64,000 bases of DNA, taken from contig CAVSSK010000021.1 of assembly GCA_963730395.1 (NCBI GenBank), positions 186,001 to 250,000 on the forward strand, given 5' to 3'. Made by a program: the position numbers and the translations under genes. A model generated the notes under the pieces. The model ran no database searches. It was not told the origin of the DNA and saw only the letters and a program-made list of their open reading frames with translations. Below, piece by piece: positions 40,132-52,774 of the stretch (the stretch's first letter is position 1; the number at the start of each line of letters is the position of its first letter). Source of the stretch: Bog-473 sp963730395 (GTDB taxonomy: Bacteria > Actinomycetota > Acidimicrobiia > Acidimicrobiales > RAAP-2).

Positions 40132-40689
40132 TCAGAGCTTCATCAGGGGGTGCGGTTCCACGACGATTTCGGCGGTTCGAAGCCGTCTGAGCACCCGGTT
40201 CTCCCGTCCATACGACAACGGCGTGAACAGGAGTGTGTCGAGGGGGAACCACAGACCCACCCACACCAACACCCATCCTCCGGAGTCGAGGACGAGGTTG
40301 GCGTTCCCACTGGCGCCCACGATGCTCGACTTGATGATCACCAGGACGAACCCCAAGATGACGATGGGGAGCCCGATCCACAAGGAGAACAGTCCGTCGA
40401 GGCGCACTGCCCGGCGCTCTCGCTGGTTGTAGGCGATGCGGTGCTCGCAATAGCGGGTGAGGGTCCGGCGGACCCGCTGGTCCAGGCCCTCCGATATCTG
40501 CTCGGGGGGGAGGGCGAGCTCGAGGCGTACGGGCCCGTTCTGGGGGCGGCTTCGCAGCACGCTGATGCAGTATTCGAGACCGGTCATGAAATTCCGGTAC
40601 TCAGAGAACAAGTCCGCCGGCGCCAGAACGAACATCTCCTCCGGAGTGGTCAGCGACAGCGAGATGACCCGAGGAGGTCGTTCGGCCAT
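40132..40689 (-). CDS. Hypothetical two-helix membrane protein
   Basis: A 185-residue protein from ATG 40689. The N-terminal half is soluble (VISLSLTTPEEMFVLAPADL, GLEYCISVLRSRPQNG) and the C-terminal half has two transmembrane helices (LPIVILGFVLVIIKSS and WVLVWVGLWFPLDTLLF) separated by a loop, ending in a basic stretch with NRVLRRLRTAEIVVEPHPLM. I do not recognise the family. In-frame extension upstream to 40854 has a low-complexity sequence and no ribosome binding site. Confidence 0.65.
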   Translation of the reverse strand: MAERPPRVISLSLTTPEEMFVLAPADLFSEYRNFMTGLEYCISVLRSRPQNGPVRLELALPPEQISEGLDQRVRRTLTRYCEHRIAYNQRERRAVRLDGLFSLWIGLPIVILGFVLVIIKSSIVGASGNANLVLDSGGWVLVWVGLWFPLDTLLFTPLSYGRENRVLRRLRTAEIVVEPHPLMKL

Positions 40690-40814
40690 GGCCCTATGGT
40701 CTAGCCGCCGGACGAGGGCGTCGGCGTGGACGCCCGGCTTTCCGGGCGCTGGGGGATCGGTGGGGGCACGCGCTGGGACTCCACCCTGAAGAGGGGTTCG
40801 ACGTTGTGTCGTGA

Positions 40815-42997
40815 TCAAATCGTCAACTGGCCGCTCTCGAGCACTCTGCGGCACGCCGCAACGACGTCTGGGTCATAGAGCGTGCCCGATCCACGCTGGA
40901 TCTCGTCGAGCGCGGCGTCGGGACCGAGTGCTGCTCGATACGGTCGTCCGGACGCCATGGATTCGACCACATCGGCGACGGCCACGATCCGGCTGCCCAA
41001 GAGGATCTGCTCGCCGCGCAAGCCCCGTGGATACCCCGACCCGTCGCAGCGCTCGTGGTGTTGGAACACGATCTGGGCGACGCGCTCGGGGAAGTTGACC
41101 CGTCGCAGCAGGTCGAACCCCGCCTGGCTGTGCTTTTGGACCACCGCCATTTCCTGCACGCTGAGGTGACCCCGACGGGCGAGCAGTTCCGACGGCACGG
41201 ACAACTTGCCGATGTCGTGGATGTTCGCCGCCAGTTCGATCTCGTCGATCTCATCGGGCGTCAGGTCGAGCTCGCGTGCCACCGCACCTGCAATGCGGGC
41301 CACCCTCTCCTGGTGTCCCGCGGTGTAGGGATCGCGCAATCTCGACAGATGCCGACAGGGCGCCGACCACGGCCCGGGTCAGTGTGGCCTTGCTCTCCTC
41401 GAGTTGCTTGCGCTCGGTGATGTCGATGACGACGATGGCGATCCCGATCACCTGGCCGTCCACCGTCACCGGATTGAGGGTCGTCAGCCAGAAGTGGATC
41501 CGACCGGGGTCCATGGCGGTCGGACCGGAGACCTCTTGGTTCACGACCGCCTCACCGCTGTCGATGACGTGCTCGTACATCGGCTCGAGCGTCGGCCACA
41601 GGGCCGGAACGATCTCAGCGACCGTAAGGCCGATCTGGTCCTCGACTCGGCCACCATGGACCTCAGCGAGCATCGCGTTGATACGCAGGAATCGGAAATG
41701 CCGGTCCACGTAACCGAGGCCGACCGATTCCGTCGATTGGAACGAGTCGACAATCGACGAAACCTCGAGCGTCGCGTTGATTCGACCTCGCGAAGGCTCT
41801 CCTCGAGGCGATCCCAGTCGGCTTGAGCGAACACCGGATCCGCCAGGTCCTGATTCCGCCGGACAGCGTCTCGTATGCCCGGGGTCGAGGTCGCCGATGG
41901 TGCCGGCACGCACGCGTCCATTGGCCTTGGCCCGGTAGAGGCCCTGGTCAGCGTCGTGGAAGAGCCTCTGGCCCGTCGGTTCGAGGTGATCGAGGGCGGC
42001 GAACCCGACGCTCATGGTGATCCCGGCCTCCCCTTCGGCGAACGACCGGACCATCCGCTCCGCCATACGACCTGCACTGGCCAGATCGGTCTGGGGAAGG
42101 ATCACGGCGAACTCGTCGCCCCCGATGCGCGCCACGCTGTCGATCGACCGACAGGCCCGGCGCATGATCTCCCCGGCCTTGGCGAGAGCGGCATCCCCTG
42201 CGGCGTGACCATGGGTGTCATTGAACGACTTGAACAGGTCGACGTCGGCGACCAGCACGCTCAGGGGCTCGTGGTGGCGCATCGCACGCTCGATCTCGAT
42301 CTCGAGGCGGTCGTAGAAGGCCCCGTGACTCAGGCATCCGGTGAGCGAGTCCGTGCGCGCTTGGCGCCGGAGTTCTCGAACCAGACGTGCTTCGTCTCCC
42401 TCCAGGCGTGAGCGGTAGACGGCGGAGCCTGCGCTCAGCATCACGGTTCCGATCAAGAGAGCTGAGATCGCCGCGACGTCGCTCGAGGTTGCCTCCGCAT
42501 GTGGATCGGCAAGGGCCACGGCGGCGAACTCGAGGAATGCGACGACGCCACACAAGATGACCTCCTTGGCCGGAAGCGCCAGCGCCGCGCTCATGACCGG
42601 GAGGGCCAGCAACACGACCAGAGGACTGTCGAGTCCACCGTCCAGGTAGATGCAGAGCGTCAGGGCCGCTCCCGCCAGGAGCGTCGAGACGAGCGAGAAC
42701 GAGACTCGCCACGGACACGTCGAGACTCTGCCGATGAAAGCCAGGGTCACGACGGCGGCGACCAAGGTCAGCGAACTGATGGCCAACAGCTCAGGGCGGT
42801 GGAGTCCATCGGGCGTCGCCGATGAAGTAGGCCAGGACGAAGAGACTCTCGGCCGTCAGCGTCAGATAGCCAAGGCGGCTGTGGGACATCCAGAAGCGAC
42901 GGTTCTGTGCCTCGAGAGGGTGGTGGGCCGTTTCGTCGGCGTCGTCCCGGCTGGCCGCTCGATCCCTGAGAGCGCCAACTGACAACAGTCCCACCAT
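40815..42997 (-). CDS. GGDEF-PAS-HD-GYP cyclic-di-GMP signalling protein, four apparent frameshifts
   Basis: A multi-domain membrane sensor. In order on the minus strand: about six transmembrane helices from ATG 42997, a GGDEF domain with intact ARIGGDEFAVILP, a PAS domain (GLGYVDRHFRFLRINAMLAE to VIDITERKQ), and an HD-GYP domain with NIHDIGKL and HHERCDGSGYPRGL. It could make and break cyclic-di-GMP. The frame changes near 42795 (extra C), 41877, between 41785 and 41765, and near 41337; each change joins conserved sequence on both sides. The first is forced by a TGA at 42791-42793. If the shifts are errors the protein is about 728 residues. Confidence 0.7.
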
Positions 42998-43101
42998 CGT
43001 GTATCGGTCGAGAAGGGCCCGGTCCTAAGAGAATCACCTGGTCACGCCCGTTGCAGCCGGCAGCGAAACCGGCCCCGTGTCCGGCCCTCCCGGGTCGGGT
43101 C

Positions 43102-44637
43102 TCAGGTCTCCTGGCGCGGCATCGTCTGGTGCGCCGGGATCGGGTAGCGGGCGAAGGTGCCCGGCCCGCCGAGGATCTCGGCCTGGGTGCACCCCTCGGC
43201 CAGGGCGTCGGCCTGCTGGTCGTGGGCCGTGCTGGGCAGGGTCGGCACGGACAGGTTCGCCCGGCCCATGCGCAGCGTCGAGGTCAGGTCGCCCGTGTGC
43301 CGGCGGCGCCAGGCCGAGATGTTGGGGGCCCGCACCCCGAAGCGCTCCTCCAGGAAGCGGAGCTGCGACGTGTGGTCGAACACCTGCGACGCGACGTGGC
43401 CGCCGCGGCTGAACGGGGAGATCACCGTCATCGGCACCCGGAAGCCCAGGCCGACCGGGCCGGCGACGCCGGCGGCGGTGGAGGGCAGCGGCGACCCGGT
43501 GACGTACTCGCCGGGCGTGCCGGGCGGTGGCGCCGGCGGCGGCACGTGGTCGAAGAACCCGTCGTTCTCGTCGTACATGTGGAAGAGCACTGTCTTGGAC
43601 CACACCTTGGCGTTGGACGTCAGCGTCGCCAGCAGCTGCGAGGTGAACCACTCGCCCAGCGCCGGGGGTGACGGGGGATGCTCGTCGTAGCCGGCGGGCG
43701 GCAGGATCCAGCTCACGGCCGGCAGGGTGCCCTGCGCCACGTCGGCGACGAAGTCGGCTGGATACTGCGGCAGGAACGCCTTCTGGTACAGCGGGGAGGC
43801 CGGGCTCTTGTACTGGGAGAAGTAGGGGAGGATGGCGTCGCCGATCAGCAGACCGTGCTGCTCGAAGAAGGCCGGCGCGTAGGCCGAACCCGCCGGGTTG
43901 TAGACCTTCCAGCTGACGCCGGCGTCCTCGAGCACCTCGGGCATGGTGTCCCAGCTGACGCTGTAGATGGCGTCGGAGTCCTCGTTGGTGAAGAGCACGG
44001 GACCGCCGGCGTGGCCCGTGGGGTCGAGCGTGCCCGACATGGCCATCAGGCGGTTGGGGTCCGTGGGCCCGAGGACCGAGCAGTGGTAGTTGTCGCAGAT
44101 CGTGAACGCGTCGGCCAGCGCGTAGTAGAAGGGCAGGTCGCTGCGGCGGTAGTAGCTCATGGTCATGACGCCCTGGGTGGGTCCCTCGTAGGCGCTCGAG
44201 GTGTGGGTGCGCACGAAGTGGGCGTTGTCCCCCGCGCCCCGGCACAGGTGCTGCGCCGCCCAGGTGTGGTCGAGGTCGTGCGTGCACTCGCCGATGCCCG
44301 ACGCCGAGTCGAGGTGGAACGGGAGCAGCGTGGGGGCCGGGCCGCCGGGCCACGCCTGCGCGAACGCGCCGAGCGAGTGCGCGGGGTGGTCGTCGAAGCC
44401 CCGCACGCCGCGGTAGCTGCCGAAGTAGTGGTCGAAGGAGCGGTTCTCCTGCATCAAGAAGACGACGTGCTCGATCGCCCCGAGGTCCGATCCGGCCGGC
44501 GCGGTGGACGCCGCCGATTGGGCCATGGCCGCCGCCCCGGCGACGCCGGACCGGGTCATGGCGGCCAGCGCACCGGCGCCCCCGGCCGCCATCGCCGCGG
44601 CGAGGAAGGTGCGGCGGTCGAAGCGGGGTCCGCTCAC
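43102..44637 (-). CDS. Tat-exported phosphoesterase (phospholipase C/acid phosphatase family)
   Basis: A 511-residue exported enzyme. The twin-arginine signal FDRRTFLAAAMAAGGAGALAA is at residues 6-26. The mature domain has IEHVVFLMQENRSFDHYFGS, the metal-site signature of bacterial phospholipase C and AcpA-like phosphatases, HTWAAQHLC, then MYDENDGFFDHVPPP and SPFSRGGHVAS with further metal ligands. It probably cleaves phosphatidylcholine-like lipids or phosphate esters outside the membrane. GTG 44637 overlaps the YedK stop (GTGTGAG), so it follows yedK in one operon. A long Pro-rich extension of the frame upstream is an antisense artefact. Confidence 0.9.
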   Translation of the reverse strand: MSGPRFDRRTFLAAAMAAGGAGALAAMTRSGVAGAAAMAQSAASTAPAGSDLGAIEHVVFLMQENRSFDHYFGSYRGVRGFDDHPAHSLGAFAQAWPGGPAPTLLPFHLDSASGIGECTHDLDHTWAAQHLCRGAGDNAHFVRTHTSSAYEGPTQGVMTMSYYRRSDLPFYYALADAFTICDNYHCSVLGPTDPNRLMAMSGTLDPTGHAGGPVLFTNEDSDAIYSVSWDTMPEVLEDAGVSWKVYNPAGSAYAPAFFEQHGLLIGDAILPYFSQYKSPASPLYQKAFLPQYPADFVADVAQGTLPAVSWILPPAGYDEHPPSPPALGEWFTSQLLATLTSNAKVWSKTVLFHMYDENDGFFDHVPPPAPPPGTPGEYVTGSPLPSTAAGVAGPVGLGFRVPMTVISPFSRGGHVASQVFDHTSQLRFLEERFGVRAPNISAWRRRHTGDLTSTLRMGRANLSVPTLPSTAHDQQADALAEGCTQAEILGGPGTFARYPIPAHQTMPRQET

Positions 44638-45371
44638 ACGGGCTCGATCAGTGCCGGCTCGTTGTTGCGGACGTTGCCCACCAGCGGCCCGACCGGGTGG
44701 TGCACCACGGTGCCGGCCGGCGGCGGGCGCAGCAGCGCGCGCAGCTCCTCGCTGTCCTCGTTGGCCGGGTCGAGCCACAGGTCGAAGGTGGCGGGGTCGA
44801 GGATGACCGGCATGCGGTCGTGGATGCCCGCCATGTCCGCGCCGCCGGGTGCGGTGATCACGGTGCAGCTCCTGAGGTACGGCGTGTCCTTGGGCGCGCC
44901 CTTCGGCCGCCAGCGCTCCGCCAGCCCCGCGAAGGCCAGCGGCGTGCCGTCGGCGCGGCTGAAGTAGTGCGGCTCCTTCCGCCCGGTCTGCGCCGTGTGC
45001 CACTCGTAGAAGCCGTCGGCCGGGACGATGATGCGCCGTTCGCGGAAGGCCTCGCGGAAGGAGGCCTTGGTGGCGACCGTCTCGCTGCGCGCGTTGAAGA
45101 GGCGGCTGCCCGACTTCGTGTCCTTGGACCACCAGGGGACGAGGCCCCAGCGGAAGGACATGAGCAGCCGTTCGCTCATGACCGCGTCCGCTGGCGTCGC
45201 TCCCGGCTCGCCCGCGGGGCGCACGGGGCGGTCGCGGACGCCGAGGACCTCGTCGGTCGGCGCCACGTTCCAGCTCGGCGCGCGCTCGGGGTCGGTGCCA
45301 TCGGCCAGGGTGGCCCCGAAGTAGCGGGCCATCCGGGCCGGGGGAGTGAAGAGAGCGAACCGTCCGCACAT
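44634..45371 (-). CDS. yedK: YedK/HMCES-type SOS response-associated peptidase (SRAP)
   Basis: A 245-residue SRAP-domain protein that forms a covalent link to abasic sites in single-stranded DNA through Cys2. Start is M-C-G-R-F-A, exactly as needed, with Cys at position 2 after Met removal. SWNVAPTDEVLGV, FRWGLVPWW, LFNARSETV and VPADGFYEWH hold the conserved Asn, Arg and Glu residues, and AGIHDRMPVIL near the end carries the catalytic His. Divergent from the imuA'-imuB-dnaE2 operon, sharing a 107-bp region with a LexA box. CACAAT nine bases before the ATG looks like its -10. Confidence 0.93.
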   Translation of the reverse strand: MCGRFALFTPPARMARYFGATLADGTDPERAPSWNVAPTDEVLGVRDRPVRPAGEPGATPADAVMSERLLMSFRWGLVPWWSKDTKSGSRLFNARSETVATKASFREAFRERRIIVPADGFYEWHTAQTGRKEPHYFSRADGTPLAFAGLAERWRPKGAPKDTPYLRSCTVITAPGGADMAGIHDRMPVILDPATFDLWLDPANEDSEELRALLRPPPAGTVVHHPVGPLVGNVRNNEPALIEPV

Positions 45372-45380
45372 GCGGGCTGC

Positions 45381-45386
45381 ATTGTG
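45381..45386 (-). promoter_or_regulatory. -10-like hexamer for yedK
   Basis: The minus strand reads CACAAT, ending nine bases before ATG 45371. A2 and T6 are conserved and no ribosome binding site is seen. The LexA box is about 86 bp further upstream. Confidence 0.35.
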
Positions 45387-45464
45387 ACCTACCGGGCCCT
45401 TCCGGGGCGCCTCCCTCCCTGACCTGGCCTTTTGGCTCCCCGAGCAGGAGGCACACGGCCTCGG

Positions 45465-45470
45465 TAAGGT
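45465..45470 (+). promoter_or_regulatory. -10-like hexamer for the mutasome operon
   Basis: TAAGGT, a TAnnnT match, ends eight bases before ATG 45479. With the usual distance, transcription would begin at about 45477, within the LexA palindrome and two bases from the start codon. LexA bound there would block initiation directly. Confidence 0.4.
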
Positions 45471-45471
45471 A

Positions 45472-45485
45472 CGAACATATGTTCG
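45472..45485. promoter_or_regulatory. LexA (SOS) box, perfect 14-bp palindrome
   Basis: CGAACATATGTTCG is identical on both strands and fits the actinobacterial/Firmicute LexA consensus GAAC-N4-GTTC. The ATG of imuA' (45479-45481) is in its centre. It therefore covers both the expected transcription start and the start codon of the mutasome operon. Confidence 0.9.
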
Positions 45486-46243
45486 CTTTCCCAGCCGGTG
45501 ACCCGTCGTCCCCCCGTTCCCGGGAGCTCCCGCCCGGGCTGGCCGACCGGGTTCGCCCCACCACGCCCGTGGCCGGGCGGACCCTGCCGGTGCCCCCGCC
45601 GCTCGCCCCGCTCTTCCCCGGCGGCTCCTTGCGCCGCGGGACGACCACCACCGTGGAGGGGCAACCCGGCCACGGCGCGACCACCCTCGCGCTGGCACTG
45701 CTGGCCGCGGCGTCGGTCGCCGGGAGCTGGAGTGCCGCCGTCGGGCTGCCCGACCCCGGGGTGGTGGCGGCGGCCGGCCTCGGGCTCGACCTGCGCCGCG
45801 TGGTCTTCGTGCCCCACCCCGGCAACGGATGGGCCGAGGCGGCCGGCGACCTCCTCTCCGGCGTCGACGCCGTCCTGGTACGCCCGCCCGGCCGGGCCCG
45901 CCTGACCGCGGCGCGCCACCTGACCGCCCGGGCCCGCGAGCGCCAGGCGGCACTGGTGGTGCTGCTCGAGGGCGCCGGCTGTTGGCCCGAGGCCGGCGAC
46001 CTGGCGCTGTCGGTGGGGGCGGTCGAGTGGGAGGGCATCGGCAAGGGCCACGGGCACCTGCGCGGCCGCCGCGCCGAGGTGCGCGTCAGCGGGCGCCGCG
46101 CCGCCGGGCGGCTCACCCGGTGCTCGCTGTGGCTGCCCGCCGGCTCGGGCGCGGTGGCCGCCGCCGAAGAGGTGGGGGCCAAGATCGAGATGCAGGAGGG
46201 GTCGCCTGCAGCCGGCCCCGGCGACGGGCCGGAGGCGGCCTGA
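45479..46243 (+). CDS. imuA: ImuA'-like RecA-related protein of the mutasome
   Basis: A 254-residue RecA-like accessory factor. It has the PLAPLFPGGSLRRGTTTTVEG entry to the core, a P-loop position reading GQPGHGATTLALAL, the strand VVFVPHPGNGW (RecA-like walker B region) and a short C-terminal part. In mycobacteria, ImuA' binds ImuB and helps DnaE2 do error-prone bypass. The Walker A Lys is replaced (GHGATT), so it probably cannot hydrolyse ATP, which is normal for this group. ATG 45479 lies in a LexA box. Confidence 0.85.
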   Translation: MFAFPAGDPSSPRSRELPPGLADRVRPTTPVAGRTLPVPPPLAPLFPGGSLRRGTTTTVEGQPGHGATTLALALLAAASVAGSWSAAVGLPDPGVVAAAGLGLDLRRVVFVPHPGNGWAEAAGDLLSGVDAVLVRPPGRARLTAARHLTARARERQAALVVLLEGAGCWPEAGDLALSVGAVEWEGIGKGHGHLRGRRAEVRVSGRRAAGRLTRCSLWLPAGSGAVAAAEEVGAKIEMQEGSPAAGPGDGPEAA

Positions 46244-46265
46244 GCGAGGCGGCGGAGAAGAAGAA

Positions 46266-47364
46266 GTGGAACGGTTGGTCGTCATCTGGTGCCCGCAGCT
46301 CCTCGAGGAAGGGGCGAAGGGAGAGGAGGCCCGGTGCTTCGCTCGCGTGCTGGCGCGGGCCGGCGAGCTCTGCCCCTGGGTCCATCCGGTCCGGCTCGGG
46401 GTGTGCGCACTGCCCGCCCGCGGCCCCGCCCGCTTCTTCGGTGGGGAGGAATCGGTGGTGTCCCGCCTGGCCGAGACCGTGCGCGCGGAGGCGGAGGCCA
46501 CCATCGGCGTGGCCGACGGGCTCTTTGCCGCCACCCTCGCCGCCCGCGCCGAGCTGATCGTCCCGCCGGGGGGGACGGCGGACTTCCTCGCGCCCTGCTC
46601 GGTGGCCACGCTGGCGCGGCCCGGACCTGGCCGTCACCTTGCAACGGCTCGGGGTCACCACCCTGGGGCAGCTCGCCGCCCTGCCCGCGGCGAGCATCTC
46701 GGACCGCTTCGGCGCGGACGCGGCCGTCTGCCATGCGGTGGCCCGGGGCGAGAGCGGGGAGCTGGCGGGGCTGCGTGACCGCGCCATCGAGCGGCGGCTC
46801 CGGGTGGCCCGGGGCGAGGACCCCGACCGGGGCGACGCCCCGCCCCCACCCTCGCAGCCCGGGTTCTTCGGCGGCGCGTCGGAGGCCGACGCCCGGGCCG
46901 CCCGCTCCTTCGTCCGGGTGCAGGAGCGTCTCGGCACCGACGCCGTGCTGATGGGCCGGCTGCGCGGCGGGCGGGACCCGGCCGGCCAGTCGGTGCTGGT
47001 GCCCTGGGGGAGCCCCGACACCGATGCGGGTGCGGCGGCCGGCGCACCGTGGCCGGGGCGGCTGCCACCGCCCGCGCCGAGCAACGTGCTGCGGGCCCCG
47101 CGCCGTGCCGAGGTGGTCGACGCGGCCGGCCGTGTCGTCGCGGTCAGCGGGCGGGGGCTGCTCACCGGGGGGGTCGAGCGGCTGTCGGTCGACGGCGGCC
47201 CCTGGCAGCCGGTCGCGGGGTGGGCCGGCCCCTGGCCGGTGACCGAGCGCTGGTGGTCGGTGCGCCGGCGCCGGGCCCGCCTGCAGGTGGTCACCGACGA
47301 CGGGGTGGCGCGCCTGCTGTGCACCGAGCGCGGGCAGTGGTGGGTCGAGGCGCTCTATGACTGA
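46266..47364 (+). CDS. imuB: ImuB-like Y-family polymerase homologue, one frameshift
   Basis: Scaffold of the mutasome. The N-terminal part MERLVVIWCPQL to VADGLFAATLAA is the Y-family fold without the catalytic acids, then ELIVPPGGTADFLA (ImuB finger-like segment). Near 46620-46622 (CCC) the frame moves by one base, from LARP to PDLAVTLQRLGVTTLGQLAALP, the helix-hairpin-helix of DinB homologues; the little-finger-like part then ends RWWSVRRRRARLQVVTDDG and stops at 47362-47364. One extra C explains it. ImuB has no polymerase activity but carries the beta-clamp and DnaE2 interactions. GTG 46266 is preceded by a GGAGAAGAAG stretch. Confidence 0.85.
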
Positions 47365-47373
47365 GCGTGCCGC

Positions 47374-50586
<3,213 letters not shown>

Positions 50587-50655
50587 ACGCGGGGGACGAT
50601 ACCGTGCATAGCCTGAGGGTCACTGGCTCGACCACACCCGTCGGAGGGACGCACC

Positions 50656-51120
50656 ATGCTGTTGAAGGGACTGAACCACGTCGCCGTGATCACCAACGAC
50701 GCCTCTCGCCTCAACGACTTCTACCAAGAGGTCTTCGACGCCGAGATCCTCCGGGACGGATCCGAATTCCCGGAGGGTCAGGGTCCACGGCTCTCCATCA
50801 TCAAGATCGGGGACTGGGCCGAGCTCAACGTCTTCCAGATAGCCGGGAACTCCGAGGCCGACCGCCAGACCCCGATGTTCGGCCGCGGCCGCCTCGACCA
50901 CCTGGCGCTCCAGGCGGCGTCGCTGGAGTCGTTCGAGACGATCCGCGAGCGGCTCATGGCCCGCGGCGCGGCGGACGACTTCGTCACCGACTTCGGGCCC
51001 ATGCTCAGCCTCTTCTTCCGGGACCCCGATGGCCTCGAGTCCGAGGTCTGTGTCGAGAACCCCGACGCCGTCCCCGGCGTCTTCAACGGGCCCGGGACGA
51101 GAGCGGCCCGCTATTCCTGA
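50656..51120 (+). CDS. VOC-superfamily (glyoxalase-like) protein
   Basis: A 154-residue metal-binding VOC protein: MLLKGLNHVAVITNDASRLN with the first metal-ligand His, RLDHLALQAASLESFETI with the second, and FFRDPDGLESEVCVEN with the Glu ligand. The paired beta-alpha-beta-beta-beta modules fit glyoxalases, dioxygenases and resistance proteins. Substrate unknown. GGAGGGAC precedes ATG 50656. The last ten bases overlap the convergent sigma factor gene. Confidence 0.88.
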   Translation: MLLKGLNHVAVITNDASRLNDFYQEVFDAEILRDGSEFPEGQGPRLSIIKIGDWAELNVFQIAGNSEADRQTPMFGRGRLDHLALQAASLESFETIRERLMARGAADDFVTDFGPMLSLFFRDPDGLESEVCVENPDAVPGVFNGPGTRAARYS

Positions 51121-52373
51121 AGCGGTCGCGCTGTATCCCTCACCGGCCACGGCGCCGCCAGGCCCGCCGCCTTCATGGTGAGGTAGTCCCGCTCGCGCAG
51201 GTTGGCGGTCGCGGCGGCCGCGGCGGCGTACTCCACCCGTGCCGCCGCCGGGTCGCCCTTCTGCTCCAGGAGATGCGCGCGCACGGCATGGACGCGATGC
51301 GAGCGCGCCAACGGTCCGGAGGCGGCCAGCTCGTCGACCAGCTGCAGCCCGGCGTCAGGACCTTCGACCATCGCCACGGCAACGGCCCGGTTCAGCCGCA
51401 CCACGGGGCTGTCGGTCATCCGCTCGAGGAGTGAGTACAGCACCAGGATCCGCTCCCAGTCGGTGTCCTCGTGACGCGGTGCCGCATCGTGCAGCGCGGC
51501 GATGGCGGCCTGCACGGCGTACTCGCCCAGTAGTCCACCCTCCTCCAGAGCGGAGGCGGCTAGGGCGGTACCCTCGACGACGAGGCCACGGTCCCAGCGG
51601 GTGCGGTCTTGGTCGGCCAGGGGGACGAGTGCGCCGTCGAGGGTCGTGCGGGCCGCCCGCCGCGCCTCGGTCAGCAGCATCAGAGCGAGGAGTCCGGTCG
51701 GCTCGGGATCGCCGGGCAGCAACGCATGCAGGAGGCGGCCGAGACGGATCGCCTCCGAGGCGAGGTCCGTACGCTCCAGGTCGGGACCGCTGCTCGACGC
51801 GTAGCCCTCGTTGAACACGAGGTAGATGACGCGGAGCACGAGGGCGAGGCGCTCAGCCCTGGCGTCGGCGCCGGGCAGTGCGAACTGCTCGCCCGACTCG
51901 GCCACGCTGCGCTTGGCGCGGCTGATCCGCTGGGCCATCGTCGCCTCGGGGACGAGGAAGGCGGCCGCGATCTCCTTCGTGGACAGCCCGCCCAGCGCCC
52001 GTAGCGCGAGGGCGACGGCGGCGGGCGGTGTCAACGCGGGGTGGCAGCACATGAAGAAGAGGACGAGTGTCTCGTCCTCTCCCGGCGCGGGGTCGGGCGG
52101 CTCCCGAGACCACGACGCAGCCAGGTCTTCGCGCCGCCGGCGGGCCTCGTCACTACGAAAGAGGTCCGCCATGCGACGCGACGCCACGCGTACCAGCCAG
52201 CCGAGCGGGTTGTCCGGCACGCCGTCGTCGGGCCAGGTGGAGGCGGCTGCCACCAGGGCCTCCTGTACTGCGTCCTCGGCGTCGGCGAAGTGGCCGTAGC
52301 GGCGGACGACGACGCCGAGGGTCCGCGGGGCCAGCTCGCGCAACAGACCCTCGACGCCAGGCGGCTCCGTCAC
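51111..52373 (-). CDS. ECF42-type RNA polymerase sigma factor
   Basis: A 420-residue ECF sigma factor with a long C-terminal extension. Region 2 is RYGHFADAEDAVQEALVAA and WLVRVASRRMADLFRSDEA; region 4 is LALRALGGLSTKEIAAAFLV plus EATMAQRISRAKR, the -35 helix-turn-helix. The remaining 220 residues are helical (DUF6596/TPR-like), including RLNRAVAVAMVEG. This domain plan plus the DGPF-family partner immediately upstream identifies ECF42. There is no anti-sigma factor; the C-terminal domain itself is thought to control activity. Its start GTG overlaps the upstream stop (GTGA). Confidence 0.92.
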   Translation of the reverse strand: MTEPPGVEGLLRELAPRTLGVVVRRYGHFADAEDAVQEALVAAASTWPDDGVPDNPLGWLVRVASRRMADLFRSDEARRRREDLAASWSREPPDPAPGEDETLVLFFMCCHPALTPPAAVALALRALGGLSTKEIAAAFLVPEATMAQRISRAKRSVAESGEQFALPGADARAERLALVLRVIYLVFNEGYASSSGPDLERTDLASEAIRLGRLLHALLPGDPEPTGLLALMLLTEARRAARTTLDGALVPLADQDRTRWDRGLVVEGTALAASALEEGGLLGEYAVQAAIAALHDAAPRHEDTDWERILVLYSLLERMTDSPVVRLNRAVAVAMVEGPDAGLQLVDELAASGPLARSHRVHAVRAHLLEQKGDPAAARVEYAAAAAATANLRERDYLTMKAAGLAAPWPVRDTARPLQE

Positions 52374-52774
52374 ACCACCTCTGGGTCGGGGGCGCTCATG
52401 ATCTGGCGCACCTCGATGCGCTGGCGGATCGGCGCGCCGCCCTGGCCGGGCGCCGCCGAGATCTGGGCCGCGATCTCCAGGGCCCGCTCGGGCGTGTCGA
52501 CCTCGACGACCCGGTAGCCGGCCAGGAGCTCCTTGGACTCCGGAAACGGGCCGTCGGTCACCAGGGGCGCCGAGGCGCCGTCGGACACAACGAAGCGGGC
52601 GTCGTCAGGCCCGGCCAGGCCCTGGGCATCGACGAGCTCGCCCAACTCCTCCAGCCGTCTGTTGAGCGCCTGCTGGAACTCGATGTGGGCCCTGACCTCC
52701 GCCGGGGTCCATTCGTACATGGGTGCGCAGTCGGCCTCCACGCCCCCGTAATTCTGCAGCAGCATGAATCGCAT
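52370..52774 (-). CDS. DGPF/YCII-family protein, ECF42 partner
   Basis: A 134-residue YCII-like protein beginning MRFMLLQNYGGVEADCAPMY. TDGPFPESKELLAGYRVVEV contains the DGPF motif that gives the family its name, and the dimeric alpha-beta barrel fold is suggested by the strand pattern. Genes of this family are consistently found beside ECF42 sigma factors. Its stop overlaps the GTG of the sigma factor by four bases, so the two are cotranscribed and coupled. Function unknown. Confidence 0.9.
   Translation of the reverse strand: MRFMLLQNYGGVEADCAPMYEWTPAEVRAHIEFQQALNRRLEELGELVDAQGLAGPDDARFVVSDGASAPLVTDGPFPESKELLAGYRVVEVDTPERALEIAAQISAAPGQGGAPIRQRIEVRQIMSAPDPEVV

Noticed and set aside
43102..46182. 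A 1026-codon open frame on the minus strand covering the phospholipase, yedK and imuA' regions
   Set aside because: Only the last 511 codons resemble a protein; the rest is Pro/Arg/Ala-rich antisense of yedK and imuA', common in very GC-rich DNA.
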